This document shows, piece by piece, positions 1 through 11,089 of a stretch of DNA of 64,000 bases. Made by a program: the position numbers and the translations under genes. The notes below the pieces were generated by a model that worked only from the letters and a program-made list of their open reading frames with translations, did not search any database and was not told the origin of the DNA. Source of the DNA: Carya illinoinensis (lineage: Eukaryota > Streptophyta > Magnoliopsida > Fagales > Juglandaceae); assembly GCF_018687715.1 (NCBI RefSeq), contig NC_056758.1:16001501-16065500 (forward strand), given 5' to 3'. The stretch's first letter is position 1, and each line of letters begins with the position of its first letter.

Positions 1-480
1 AAAACCTCTTCAGGAGGCACTCTTCAAGAGTTTATATAGGAGAATTTTATACAGAGAATTTGGATGTACTTTATTACTTGTTTTGTGGGTATGGCCTCTT
101 CAGGAGCACCAAATTATTTGTGCCTTTCTCTTTTGAGATACTCTATCTTTTGTATCGATAAGTCTCACATGCCTTTATACATGTTTTTAGACTGCTGAAT
201 TTCTTAATTGTCCTACAGGGACTTCAATCCTCGCTGGGATTTTAGCAGCTAGAATATGAGACATTTTTATCTTATTGCATCTAAAATTTAATTATCATCT
301 GAACTTCTGGTTCACATATGATAATCAAGAAAGTTTCAAGAGATTGAGAGAGAGCGAGAGAGGTTAAGAGAGAATGAGAGGAGATTCTCTTATTGATCTG
401 TATATCAAACTTATGAATTTCTTAAAGAATTCAACGATATATATAGGCGTACAAAGGGGACTATGCTAGTTTACTATGCT
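1..480 (-). mobile_element. Copia remnant: pol segment joined to an LTR-like end
   Basis: Bases 1-330 match 50500-50840 closely and in the same orientation. That second stretch lies in the integrase/RT part of the decayed Copia at 47159-53740. Bases 331-480 resemble that element's LTR: a GAGA-rich stretch, then a TTGATC block, then a run of alternating T/A before GGCGTACAAA. A second copy of the same family, lacking its gag part and running off the left edge of the window, would explain this. No open frame of useful length survives. The boundary near 480 is approximate. Confidence 0.6.
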
Positions 481-814
481 AGCACTATGCACTATGCATT
501 TGACGACTAGATAAATATAGTCATACAATTTAATATAATTTATAACAATATATATATTGTAGATGGTCAAAATACATTCATTACTAAAGAAAAAAATAAA
601 TAAATAAAAAATGAGGGTTAGGGGTCCCAACAAATACTCTAAATCACTAGATAACATAGAATAAGATTCTGTAATAGGGAGATATGCATGAGTTGACTTG
701 TCTCGAAGTAGTTGAAAGTCTCCAATTTTGTGCCTTTACGTACTTTTAGATAGGATAGACAAAAGTCACTACTTCTTGGCAATAGAAAGCACCAATAGAC
801 TTTTCATTAATTAC

Positions 815-1385
815 TAAATTAAGAGTTAAAATCTTCATCTTAAATATTGCTTTAAATTTAAAATATATAATAATTACTCTACAAATTTTAATTTTTAGAA
901 ATTAGTATATTTAATTTATATGGAGATCAGAGCTCGGAATAAGAAAGACAGCATTATAGTATAAGAAGGGTTGGAGTATACTTGCTCAGATGACTGAGCA
1001 TGCTACTTCGAACACTTGCTCAGAATGACCAAGCATATTGCTCGATGTGCTTGCTTGGTATGCTTATTCGGAATGGCCGAGTGTTCTTGTGGGGCATCTT
1101 TGCTCGGAATGGACAAGCATACTACTTGGCACACTTGCTCGGAGGCGTCGAGTAACTTACAGTGAAAAGAGACAATGTACAAGTGAAAGGAAAGTGCAAA
1201 AGTATGGAAGTAAAAGGCCAAGTTACCAATGAGGGTAAGAGTGAAAGGCATGGAACGGATGAGTAAAGGTGAAGTAAGAGTACTAGGAAGGCATTGATGA
1301 AAGTAGGCGAGATTGTAGTGAACAGGGACTGTGAGCAAGGAAAAGAAAAAGAAGCAGTATTTGATTGGGCGATACCCACCAGCGT
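815..1385. repeat. Dispersed repeat copy A with GCTCGG...CCGAGC hairpin units
   Basis: This stretch aligns by eye with 14435-15190. Shared parts are an AT-rich lead-in (TATAATAATTACTCTA), a block of repeated TTGCTCGGAATG-ACCGAGCAT-like units, and a tail containing TTACAGTGAAAAGA, GGTAAGAGTGAAAGGCA and GTGAAAGTAGGCGAGATTG. Predicted peptides of up to 111 residues here have no recognisable domain and are probably chance. It lies just upstream of gypsy remnants, so it may be a piece of a gypsy LTR. No terminal repeats or target duplication were found. Confidence 0.5.
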
Positions 1386-1595
1386 TTATGAAATCTGAAG
1401 CTTCCTCGTACTTGCTAGATACTACTGAAGGTTCGTGGAAATTTTTTCAAAGATCCTAACTCCGCTGACGATGTTGACAGAAGAATATAAGGATCATATG
1501 GAGCAATGCATGTGAAGACAACTTTCAAAGTTAAAAAAACAATTAGTATTGAGACTTGACCTAACTCTCCCAGAGGGAACCAGAGGATTCACTAT

Positions 1596-2075
1596 TACAG
1601 TGACGCGTCAAGGAGCGGGCTTGGATGCATACTAATGCAACATGGAAGAGTGATCGCCTATACCTCAAGGCAACCAAAACCCTATGAAAAAAAATACCTT
1701 ACTCATGATCTTGAGTTAGCAGCAGTGGTGTTTGCTATAAAGATCTTGAGTTGGCAAGCCTAATTTTCCCAACCCCCTGCTAATCGCACCAAGGAGGCTC
1801 AAGGGAGGGACCCCCAGCTAGTTCAAATAAAGATGGAACTTCAAAAATGGGAAGTGAAGGGAATCTAACATACCGAGGAAGGATTTGCATCTCTAACGAT
1901 GAAGAGATTAGGAAGACCATTTTGGATTAAGCCCATTGATCTATTTATTTGGTACATCTTGGAAGTATAAAAATGTACATAGACATAAAATTGAGTTTCT
2001 AGTGGAATAATATGAAAAGAGAGATTGCAAAATTCATAGCAAGGTGCATGACTTGCCAAAGAATCAAAGCGGAAC
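1596..2075 (+). pseudogene. Ty3-gypsy polyprotein remnants (RNase H and integrase zinc region)
   Basis: From 1596 the reading frame gives [19 protein letters not shown] and then [19 protein letters not shown], the start of a Ty3-gypsy RNase H domain. The next part is lost. Around 1860-1990 a broken frame resembles the integrase N-terminal stretch. About 2010-2072 encodes MKREIAKFIARCMTCQRIK, including the CxxC of the integrase zinc motif, followed by a stop. Several stops and a large internal deletion make it non-functional. No LTRs can be assigned to it. Confidence 0.75.
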
Positions 2076-2317
2076 ACTAGAAATCAAGTTGTATAGCCTA
2101 TTCAGATAGTTAAAACCGTTACAGCAACTCCACCCTTCCTTCTGCTACCAATCTACACACAGACTAATTACCCTTCTCCTCTTCATGAGCCTGCCCCCAA
2201 GCACTTGTGACAGCCACTATTGCTCCATCCCAAAGCCTGAAACCCCTCTGGCGTCCTCTCCCAAATTTGAAATCCTAAGAGCTCTGCCACATCCCCTCTG
2301 TTGGACTCTCCGAAGTT

Positions 2318-2930
2318 AAGGGTAGCAATATGTTATATTACCTGTTAACCCAACACGAACATAATACGATAATAGCGGGTTAGAGTTTAGTCTTAACGAG
2401 TATGGATCAAAATAAGTTGACCCATTAAGACACAATTACTTAACAGGTTGATAATAAGTCAACCTGTTTTGACCAGTTATGACACGTTAAGAAAGTTAAA
2501 GTTACAATTATATCTTTATACCTAAAAGTAAAATTGTTAGAATTTCAATTTCGATATTTTAATTGTTTGGATTGTAATTTTAGACTTGTAATTAGTTTTA
2601 TAATTTTTATAAATATTGTGATTTTAATATTTATTTAAAATTATACTAAATTTAATAAGATGAAACGAGTTAATTTTGGGCCTATTCAATTTATTTACAT
2701 AAACAATTTGAAACAGGTTGTATTGTGTCATGTTAACCTATTTAGTAATATTCACTAATGGTTCAAAACGGGTTGACACGACCTGACCTGTTATGTTAAT
2801 GGGTCATGTTAAGGTTTGAGATTTTGATAAGATAAGCTTAACGGGTCAGGTTAGGGTTGATCTATATAGTATAATATACATACTTTGACATGACACGAAC
2901 ACGACCTGTTAATACGATTTGATACCCCTA
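2318..2930. mobile_element. MITE-like non-autonomous DNA element
   Basis: A block of about 0.6 kb begins with AAGGGTAGCAATAT and ends with GATTTGATACCCCTA, imperfect terminal inverted repeats of the AGGGGTATCAAAT type. The interior is full of short related words (CCTGTTAACC, GGGTTGACACG, GGGTCATGTTAA) and AT-rich filler, with no coding potential. I could not see a clean target duplication (GTTAA on the left, CTTAA on the right), so the superfamily is uncertain; hAT-like is a guess. Confidence 0.5.
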
Positions 2931-3261
2931 CTTAAAGCCTGAGGCCAACCCCGTCACCACTGAGCCTACCGTTGACGCTGATTGTTACCGTGGTGCAGAT
3001 CTCCATCCAACCATGGTCTGGGTTTTCTCACGTAAAAATCAAGGTTGTTACTCTATGTCTATTTATCATGTAATTTCTTCTTTGTTTTAATTTTTGGTGC
3101 ATGAATTGTCCCTTGAATTATTCTATGGATTTATGTTTGCTAAGATATGAATCATGCTCAATGCGATAGCTCAATCGAGCCTTGAAAATCCAACTAGAAT
3201 GCAAAGTAGTTTATGAAATTGTCTTTTGAAATGGCCTTAGGATTATAGTAGTATATAAAAT

Positions 3262-3530
3262 TATAGAATGTATATAAAGAGGAAAAAACAGTTTAGTTTT
3301 CTAAAATTAGATTAAAATTTAAGAAAGAATTCAACTTGTGCCATTGGCAATTTGGCCTTTAGGAAATTAAAGAATGTATTTGAAGTGGAGATAAACAGTT
3401 TAGTTTTATAAAATTGGATTAAAATTTAGGAAAGTATTTAACTTGAAATACATTGGCAATTTGGCATGCATTTAGGAAGTTATATGATGCATTTTAAGTG
3501 GAGAAAAACAGTTTAATTTAGGAAAGCATG
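3262..3530. repeat. Tandem repeat, about 2.5 copies of a ~125-bp unit
   Basis: The words AAACAGTTTAGTTTT, TTAAAATTTA and CATTGGCAATTTGGC recur in the same order at about 3285-3360, 3390-3465 and, partly, 3500-3530. No gene is visible in the surrounding non-coding stretch. Confidence 0.6.
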
Positions 3531-5590
3531 AATCATAAAATATTTGTATTATATTACTGCACATTCACTTTACAGAAGAAGCAAAGCGGTCGGTATTTTT
3601 ACTAAGAAAGAAGCAAGTGTATAGACTTTTTTAACTTTTCATAGTGCGAATTTGGGGCCAACTTGGGCTAGTTTTTGGTCTCTGGAATTTGGTTTGGGGC
3701 TAACTTGATTTCAATCTATACAAAGTCAGCCAGTTTAGAAACCATGGATTCAATGCCATCGGGCGAGATTAGACATGTTGTATGTGCTATGAGTTTATAA
3801 TGCATAATATGCCTTAGCTCCTGCTATAAATGTCTTCAGAATCAAATGAAGGGTTAATCTTCTGCACTAGTAATCTCTTTTACGTATTGTCTCGATCTAC
3901 CATCTTATCCTGATCTTTAAGTACTATTTAACTGGTAATGGTAATACTGGTTAAACTCTTATATATGTACAAAGACACAGACGAAAGATGCGTATGAGAG
4001 TAGGGAAAATAAAATGTGAATAAAGAAGGGGGAAAAAAAAGGAGCAGTCCAGGGCTTTTTGATAAAGCTATAGATCACGTTCACTAGTTGTTGGCTTGAT
4101 TGTATTCTTTTAATTTGTAGATCATGGCAGATATCTCGTGTTTTGTTGACCATGACTCAACACATGATGCACGCGTTGGTCAGCAATACCTTTAGGAAGA
4201 ATGCAGCATAGGGAGATATAATTTTCTTTCTTTTCTTTTTTTCTTTTTTTTTTTTCTTTTTATTTATTTATTTATTTATTTTTTAAGCAAACATATTCAT
4301 TAAATTAGGCAAAATGATACATGAAGAAGGGGTGGAGTTCCCGACAATTACTCCGAAACAAACATATAACAGTTCTAAAACAATCAAAAAAATAATGTTT
4401 AGTCTTTTCCTTTATTTAATAGCCATGTTAATGCGCGCACACAGTACTCACTACTTATCATAACATTCATGACACTTATGATCAGAGAGACCAAACGAAT
4501 TAAGGATAAGTATGATCATACCGTTATGATAATAGTTTTTTGAAGTTATGGTACTGCTCAGAGTAACTATACGAATTATTGGTACTGTTGTTTGCTAAGC
4601 AGTTATTGATGGTCTTGGTTAGCTAATATGTGTTCTTCGATTTTGCAGGCAAGGCATTTTTTCGGGTTTTTTTTGGTTGGTATGATATGGAAATACCACC
4701 CTATAGTGAAAAGATAATCAATCGACTAAAAACCGAACTTCAAAAAATACAACTAGAAATGAATATTGAAATATTTTGATATCGACAAGAAATAGAAACT
4801 GAAAGGCACAAGAGAAAACTTGAGTGTCAATTTAGTTATAATAATTTCAATGTTATGGGTACTTTGTTTAGGATTTTATTTTGGAAAATTCTGTGAAAAC
4901 AATGTAATGAAGACGTAATTTGTTTAGGATTTTGTATTAAGTTTATTCTTTTTGGCTTAATTTTCAGCCTTTTAATTTTACTCGCATGTCACTCTTTGTA
5001 TGAAACAGCTACTATTTCCTTTGTTCCAGATGTCACTGCCCTCTCAGCTTTCAGGAAAAAAGGGAATCTAGCGAAGCTCAATTTTTTCAATCAAAAAGAT
5101 TTTTTGAATGTGATTTTATCAATCAAAAGTATTAACAAATTTGTAATCACCTATTTTCCACAGATTTCCTCAAATCCCGATAAGATGGGTATAATTTTTA
5201 TCCAAAAAAAGAGGTGTCATGTGGATAAGTACCACTTCTGTCTTGTGGCTGCAATGCATCTTACGAAGACATGCCAGAAATGTCTGGGTTTGGGGTTCAT
5301 TCAGTTTAGAATTTATACTGTTCCCAAATTTCTCATGCCAGCTGCCATCACTCCTTGCAGAGCAGAGATCACAATTTTCCTCAATCTGTTTTGCAACATC
5401 AGAGAGGGAAAATAATCGAACCAAGAATCAACAGCAATTCTCAGTAAGACAAATAAATTCTGAAAACCAAAAAATGTAACTTTTACAATAGCTGATGAAT
5501 GGTACCATTCCAAAAATCTTCCATATAACAATCAAACACTCATCAGGAAAAAAAACTACTACCATTTAATAAATAATGTTATCATCTAAT
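3531..5590. other. No supported gene
   Basis: This is AT-rich sequence with a T-rich/TTTA tract near 4225-4285. A 139-codon plus-strand frame at 4996-5415 shows no recognisable domain and has no supported splice context. A short Glu/Lys-rich frame at 4687-4855 is interrupted by a stop and cannot be assigned. Confidence 0.4.
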
Positions 5591-5649
5591 AAATATGCAT
5601 TACAGGATCGGTGCCATGGCCACAATGTCTACAATTTACAATATCCACA

Positions 5650-5830
5650 TGTTTATGGAGACAAAAAAATATGTCATCTCCACCAAAAATATGTCATCTG
5701 CACAAAAAATATGTCATCTCCACCATTAATACTTCTCCCATAAATAGCCATCTCCACCAATAACACACCACCAAAAACACAGTTATTTCCACCAATATTT
5801 AATCATCTTCACCAAAACTGCATCATTTAG
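5650..5830. repeat. Short tandem repeat of ATGTCATCTCCACCA-type units
   Basis: Variants of a roughly 20-bp unit, AAAATATGTCATCTCCACC, recur several times, decaying towards 5830 into CATCTTCACCAAAA-like words. It lies just downstream, in minus-strand terms, of the candidate gene at 5896-7049. No function is visible. Confidence 0.5.
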
Positions 5831-5895
5831 AAATAATGTCTCGGATCATCATCCTGGTCCGAGAGATGCAATCCTAAATGAACAAAAAGTCACTA

Positions 5896-7049
5896 CTATC
5901 CTTTAAAAAATGAAAAAGCAACCATATTTAAAGTCGACACAACATTCATTGAAGGAGCAGTCGGTCTAATATGAAGAGCCTCCTTTGTGTATACTTGATT
6001 AGATGTGTACTGTGAGTGGCATAAAAAAAATATATTAAAAGAACCAACACAATAAAAATATGTTATACCATAGTGTAGTTTAAAATACCTGTGAGTAAGA
6101 AGCAGCCCATGCGAGGGAAGTATAGAAAGCTGGTGTTAATGAAGTCCAAAAACTTTCTTCCAGAGAAACAGAAGCAAATGCAATGTAAGAAGAAAACTTA
6201 TCCAACTGCCAAACCTAGACGGATAAAAGCCCCATATGCTCTGTGAATTTCACACATCTACTGCCTCTTTCAATCAACTATATCAAACAGAGACCAAGGG
6301 CCTTTATGGAGTAAACTCAAGTCCAACTTCTCATGCTTAACCTTACAATGCTTGCAGTGTGAAAAAACTACACCAAGAAGTAAATGTGATAGGATTTCTA
6401 ATTCATCAAACAACCTTATGACATTGAGAACAAGCCATTTGTTTTGAGCCATATCATAATGGGGGCAGGGTGTCAACTAATTGAAACAAAAGCGCAAGAT
6501 TCCAAGAAGAAGGTGTGTTTAGAGTTATTATGTTTATATTATGATTATAATATACCAATAAACAGAGAAATACAAAGAAGTCAACAAATCTAAATATAAA
6601 TGCCCCATTTTTTTCACTAATTCATCTTCCAGTTTTTACCTAATATTGATTACAAAATTACTACTAAAAAGGCTTTTAACGAGCAGGGTTAAAGATGCAA
6701 ATTCCTACTAAAAAGCACAGTGGCCAATTCCAAATGTATATTTATATTTTTCCCCAAACAAATTCCTGTTGTTCTCTTGGCCTCGATCGGACTTCCAAAA
6801 CATGTTTTGCCTGTTGTTGTGAAGCCCAAAAAGCCAGAGAACATGTTCAATGGCAAGCCAAACCCATGAAACCAAAGCTTGATCAATTGCATGATCAGCA
6901 GAACATAAGCACCCAAAACACAGCAGGTGAGGAAGTTTAAGGACAGTGGGGGAGGTGAAAATTTACCATTCGGATTTCTGGGGAAGCGAAGCTGGATGGA
7001 GGGGAGCCGGAGGCGACGCCGGAAATTGAGGGCTGCTCTTGATACCCAT
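5896..7049 (-). CDS. Candidate multi-exon gene of unknown function (incomplete model)
   Basis: I do not recognise this gene. Three minus-strand blocks look like exons. Exon A (7049-6967) starts at an ATG and encodes a Pro/Ser-rich start (MGIKSSPQFPASPPAPLH), ending at a GTAAAT donor. Exon B (6214-6089, 42 codons) follows a CTAG acceptor, encodes an aromatic-rich stretch (WTSLTPAFYTSLAWAASYS) and ends CAG|GTATTT. Exon C (6009-5896) follows a CAG acceptor and runs to a TAG. B and C join in phase. A ends in phase 2 while B needs phase 0, so either an exon between 6966 and 6215 is missed or the gene is broken. A poly-C tract lies 15 bp upstream of the ATG. Chance open frames remain possible. Confidence 0.35.
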
Positions 7050-7063
7050 TATAGATAACCTAA

Positions 7064-7091
7064 CCCCCCCCCCCCCCCCCCCCACCCCCCC
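7064..7091. repeat. Poly-C tract
   Basis: Twenty C residues, one A, then seven more C form a G-rich tract on the opposite strand. It sits between the candidate minus-strand gene and the NLR fragment. Homopolymers of this length are prone to sequencing and assembly error. Confidence 0.95.
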
Positions 7092-7234
7092 GGGATTTAA
7101 ATTTCAAATCAATTTTCCTTTTTTAAAAAAAATAAATAAATAAATTACGTGGCATGCCACGTAGCATGACACTTCAGTCGGCACAGCAGTTCGGGACAAA
7201 ACTTTGGTAACTGTAGAAGTACTCAATAGGAAGA

Positions 7235-8026
7235 TTGGTTCATTTTTCCATCTTCCATATAGCATCTGGTAATTCTACAGTTGATTCCCAGCCCAGATCA
7301 TCAATGGTTTCTAGATTCAAGGTCTCTAAGCATACTAAATTGCCTATGGAAGTAAACAAATGTGACCTAAGAGATCTTCATTTGACCAATCTTAGAAAAT
7401 TGGTGCTGAATGACTCAAGACACTTCCACGAGTTCAGGGCAATCGTCAATCACCCCAACAAAAAATTATGTAACTTTCAGTCCTTGTCCATGAAGGCTGG
7501 ATTGCTTTCATTCCCTCGTAAGGTAATAGATATACAACAAGTAGTGCAAGGATGTCCTCGTCCTTGGAAGCTGCACATAGAAGGATGGAGAGAGAAGCTA
7601 CCAGATTGGCACAAATTTCCTTGGAACCTTACCAAGTTAACTTTGTGGGGATCCAGCCTAGTGGAAGACGTAATGCCAACACCAGGAAGCTGCCTAACTT
7701 GAGGGTCTTAAGTGGATGGGAAGTTTTTGTAGGGAAGCAGATGGTCTGCTTGGAAAATGGTTTTCCTAAACTAGAATCTTTACTCCTACGTGGCTTGCTC
7801 AATTTGGAGGAGTGGACAGTTGAGTCAGGTGCCATGCCCAGTCTTCACCATTTGAAGATTTCAAACTGCATCAAGTTGAATGAAGATGGTTCCAGATGGA
7901 TTAAGGTTTGTCTCTACCCTTCAGGAACTGGAGATACGTTGGATGCCAAGGACATTCAAACTTAGACTTGAAGGAGAGGGTTTCTTCAAAGCCCAGCATG
8001 TGCCATCCATTATTTTTCTGAACTGA
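7235..8026 (+). pseudogene. NLR disease-resistance gene fragment: C-terminal LRR, two frameshifts
   Basis: The translation matches the C-terminal leucine-rich repeat end of CC-NBS-LRR (RPP13/RPP8-like) immune receptors. The first frame, to about 7685, contains DIQQVVQGCPRPWKLHIEG and NLTKLTLWGSSLVEDVMPT. The second frame, from about 7688, contains LPNLRVLSGWEVFVG, FPKLESLLLRGLLNLEEWTV and MPSLHHLKISNC. A second shift near 7895-7905 restores the family ending LQELEIRWMPRTFK before a TGA at 8024. Such proteins recognise pathogen effectors in the cytoplasm. The coiled coil, the NB-ARC domain and most LRRs are absent upstream, so this is a dead 3' fragment. Two sequencing errors would be an alternative for the shifts but would not explain the missing 5' part. 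Confidence 0.85.
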
Positions 8027-9400
8027 AATCAGAATATCAGGTTTGTATGGTCTTTTTTTGTTGCCACCTTCTCTAATAACTCTAATTCCTTAATCCCTGC
8101 TTCTTTTCACTGCATTAATATTTTTTTTTTTTTTTTTTTTTTTTTGTGCTATCAACTTCAACAAGTTCACTTCCAAATTGGATTTGGAGTTATAAATTCC
8201 AAACTGGGAAGCATAAAAGGGAAAAAACAAAAACCAATCTAAGGAAAAACAAAACAATTCCAAATAGAGACGGAGCTTTTACCTTGAAAACACAATTAAA
8301 CGGGTAATAAATCATTGATCCAGAGAACAAAGATATCATCTATATGAGAAGATAGAAGGGAGTAAAATAAGGTGTAGTGCATAAATGTATATATATATAT
8401 CTTTGTTTTATCCATCCCAACTCAAATCACCCAGAGGTACCTGTGACTCTCAAGGAAGCTATTACTAATGTGGTTGCTCCCAATAAATCATCCATGAAAA
8501 GAGTTCTTCATGTGCAGGCACCTTAATTGGAGCAGTCTCTAAAATCATCGTGGCAGCGCAAGAATGGTCTGGCGCCTAGAACATTGAAGTTTTCAGTGGC
8601 AAAGAGTTGCTGGGCATGGAGCAATTTTTTGGATTCTCTTGACTACATACTAAATTTGTAGTCCTTCATTGCTTAGTTTAGTACATTTTTAGTCCATATG
8701 TATTTATGATAGATTGTTGTGTTGTTGCTTGGCGCAGACTTGTAATCAGTGTGGGTCTTTCGAATTAAGAGAATCAGTATATATCTATTACATATTAAAC
8801 AAATTTTAAAGCACGCAATAATTTTTAATTTTTTGGATTTAAAATATTTCTTAAATGAAGTTGAAAATTTAAGGAAAATATATATTAAAAAACGTTAAAA
8901 AAATATGGAGCCCAAACCTGAACTTTGATTTTAGGTAGCCGCATCATTAACTGTTTGAGGTAGACTTTGAGAGGAAATGCCCACCCCCGCTTGAAGGCCA
9001 GTGAAAGTAGTTTCACCTTGTTGAAAAAACATGCTCGGATTGAACATTCACAAATGCGAACTTGTATTCTTAGATGAAGATAAATTTCCAAATGATGGCC
9101 GACACCACACAACAAAGGCCAAAGGGTCCCTTTCCTCCAAAGACGTAGGACAAATTGCTTGGCTTCCAGGTCTCAATTATGCAGTGCAAATTACTTTAGT
9201 GTAGGGTCCACATATTAACGCGTGAAGTCTTCTGGGTCACAGTTTTTTATAGCCTTTTAGGTCAAGGATCCGGCTTGCCACCAGTTGCAGATAACGTTGC
9301 AAGTATTGACCCTTTGTTATGATAACCCTCAATTGGCGTTCTCCCCCTACCCATAGAAACCAGAGAAAGGAAAAACTCTTTTCTGTTGCCTGATCTTCTC
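8027..9400. other. Intergenic, no supported gene
   Basis: This stretch holds the likely 3' flank of the NLR fragment, a poly-T run at about 8121-8145 and AT-rich sequence. A 76-codon minus-strand frame at 8885-9115 has no recognisable features. About 9250-9420 would be the promoter and 5' leader of the receptor gene that follows. I could not pick a convincing TATA box. Confidence 0.5.
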
Positions 9401-9420
9401 ACTTGCTTCTCTCTGCATCG

Positions 9421-11085
9421 ATGTGGAATTCCTTCCCCCTACCTCCTTTTACACCTCTCTACCTTGTCTTCTTCTTCTTGCTGCACCACCTTATCTGCAC
9501 GGTCTCCGTTGAATCGTCGTCTCCTTACACATCCATCGACCAAATTCTCCTCAATTGTGGCTCCTTTGGCAATTCAACTGCCTTAGATGGTCGGACCTGG
9601 ATTGGAGACGCTAATTCAAAATTCCTCCCTCTTGAACAATCGCTGAACAACCACGCATCTCTGACTCTTATCGCAGCTAGACAGTCCCCCACTGCTGCCC
9701 AAGTGCCCTTTGCCACAGCTCGCATCTCTCTCTCCACGTTCACCTACGATTTCCCCGTCACCGCAGGACAAAAGTTCATTCGACTATACTTTTACCCAGC
9801 TTCGTACTCCGACTTTGATCGCTCTAAAGCCCTCTTCTCCGTCAGAGCTGGTCCTTTTACTCTTCTTAGCAACTTCAACGCTTCACTCACGGCAGATGCT
9901 GATGGGGATTCCGGCGATACCATATTCAGAGAATACTGTGTCAACATTGAGGAGGATCAGAGGTTGAACATAACCTTCACTCCATCTCCGACCGTTTCTG
10001 ATTCCTATGCTTTTATCAACGGGATTGAAATCGTATCGATGCCTCCAAATCTCTATTACACTCGGGCGGAGGATCAAGGTTTTTCTTTTATCGGCCAGCA
10101 CAACCTGTACAGCATCAAGAACAGCACTGCTCTCGAGACAGTATACAGATTCAATGTTGGAGGGCGCTCCATCTCACCCACTGAAGACACCGGAATGTTT
10201 CGGGGTTGGAGCCAGGATGACAAGTACTTGAAAGAATATAACGTACTTTTTCTACCTTTCAACGACACCATCAATCTAAGCTTTGCCACAGTACCTGCGT
10301 ACGCTGCACCGGAATATGTCTATCGGACTGCCCGAACTCTGGGGAACGACACGGATATCAACTTGAGCTACAATCTAACTTGGGAATTCCCCGTTGATTC
10401 TGGATTTTATTATTTCATAAGGCTACACTTTTGCGAGTTTCAGCCAGAGATTGTCCAGCCGTCCGACAGAAGGTTCCGTATTTTCATAGCAAATCAAACC
10501 GCTGAGAAAGATGCCGACGTGATTCTCTGGAGTGGTGGAAATGGTGTGCCCGTATATAAAGACTACGCCGTTCCGATATTCACTAAAGAAAGAGACAAGA
10601 AGGTGAACCTCTACATTGCTATAGGAGCAGAACCGCGGAGGTGGATGACTTCTTACCAAGATGCAATCATGAACGGCATCGAAATCTTCAAAATAAGCGA
10701 CTCTTCCAACGGCAATCTCGCCGGACCCAACCCCGACCCAATTCTGGTGACCCCTCCGACGATTGAGCCACCAAAACAATCGACGAACTCAAAGAACAGT
10801 AGAAGAACAACCATTTTCGTTGCTGCTGGTGGAGTAACCGGATTAATTATGGCTTCGATTCTCGGGTTCTTGATTTTCCGGACGGGTAAGAAGGAGAAGA
10901 ATTTGTCGTGCTCCACCGACTGGACAACTTGGAGGGGTCCGTTTTCGCTCTCGACGACCAAGTCAACAAAGACTTGTAGATCGTCTCTGTGGGTAGCTCT
11001 GAGTCGTCCGATTTATTATGCCGCGGAATCCCAAATTCAGGACATTCAAGATGGAGAAGAGAGTCAAGGACTCCGACCCTACTGA
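9421..11085 (+). CDS. CrRLK1L-type malectin-like receptor lacking its kinase domain
   Basis: This is an uninterrupted 554-codon frame. The start at 9421 is chosen because a hydrophobic signal peptide follows directly (MWNSFPL...VFFFLLHHLIC); another in-frame ATG lies six codons upstream. After it comes a malectin-like ectodomain (about residues 38-400) with the family signature ILLNCGSFGNSTALDGRTW and many N-glycosylation sites, then a membrane segment at about 463-486 (VAAGGVTGLIMASILGFLIF) and basic residues. CrRLK1L proteins (FERONIA/THESEUS family) are cell-wall sensors at the plasma membrane that normally continue into a Ser/Thr kinase. Here the juxtamembrane stretch keeps the family-like WRGPFSLSTTKSTKT and then loses the frame: around 10980-11030 another frame gives SSESSDLLCR, like the usual SSLPSDLCR. 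No kinase subdomain follows to 11500. It is most likely a truncated pseudogene, though a kinase-less receptor-like protein could still be made. Confidence 0.85.
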   Translation: MWNSFPLPPFTPLYLVFFFLLHHLICTVSVESSSPYTSIDQILLNCGSFGNSTALDGRTWIGDANSKFLPLEQSLNNHASLTLIAARQSPTAAQVPFATARISLSTFTYDFPVTAGQKFIRLYFYPASYSDFDRSKALFSVRAGPFTLLSNFNASLTADADGDSGDTIFREYCVNIEEDQRLNITFTPSPTVSDSYAFINGIEIVSMPPNLYYTRAEDQGFSFIGQHNLYSIKNSTALETVYRFNVGGRSISPTEDTGMFRGWSQDDKYLKEYNVLFLPFNDTINLSFATVPAYAAPEYVYRTARTLGNDTDINLSYNLTWEFPVDSGFYYFIRLHFCEFQPEIVQPSDRRFRIFIANQTAEKDADVILWSGGNGVPVYKDYAVPIFTKERDKKVNLYIAIGAEPRRWMTSYQDAIMNGIEIFKISDSSNGNLAGPNPDPILVTPPTIEPPKQSTNSKNSRRTTIFVAAGGVTGLIMASILGFLIFRTGKKEKNLSCSTDWTTWRGPFSLSTTKSTKTCRSSLWVALSRPIYYAAESQIQDIQDGEESQGLRPY

Positions 11086-11089
11086 TGGG

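Noticed and set aside
1003..1379. Minus-strand frames of 85-111 codons
   Set aside because: They fall in the dispersed hairpin repeat; the related copy at 14.4-15.2 kb does not preserve them.
4996..5415. 139-codon plus-strand frame
   Set aside because: No recognisable domain or motif, overlapped by three other open frames, and no splice context supports a gene.
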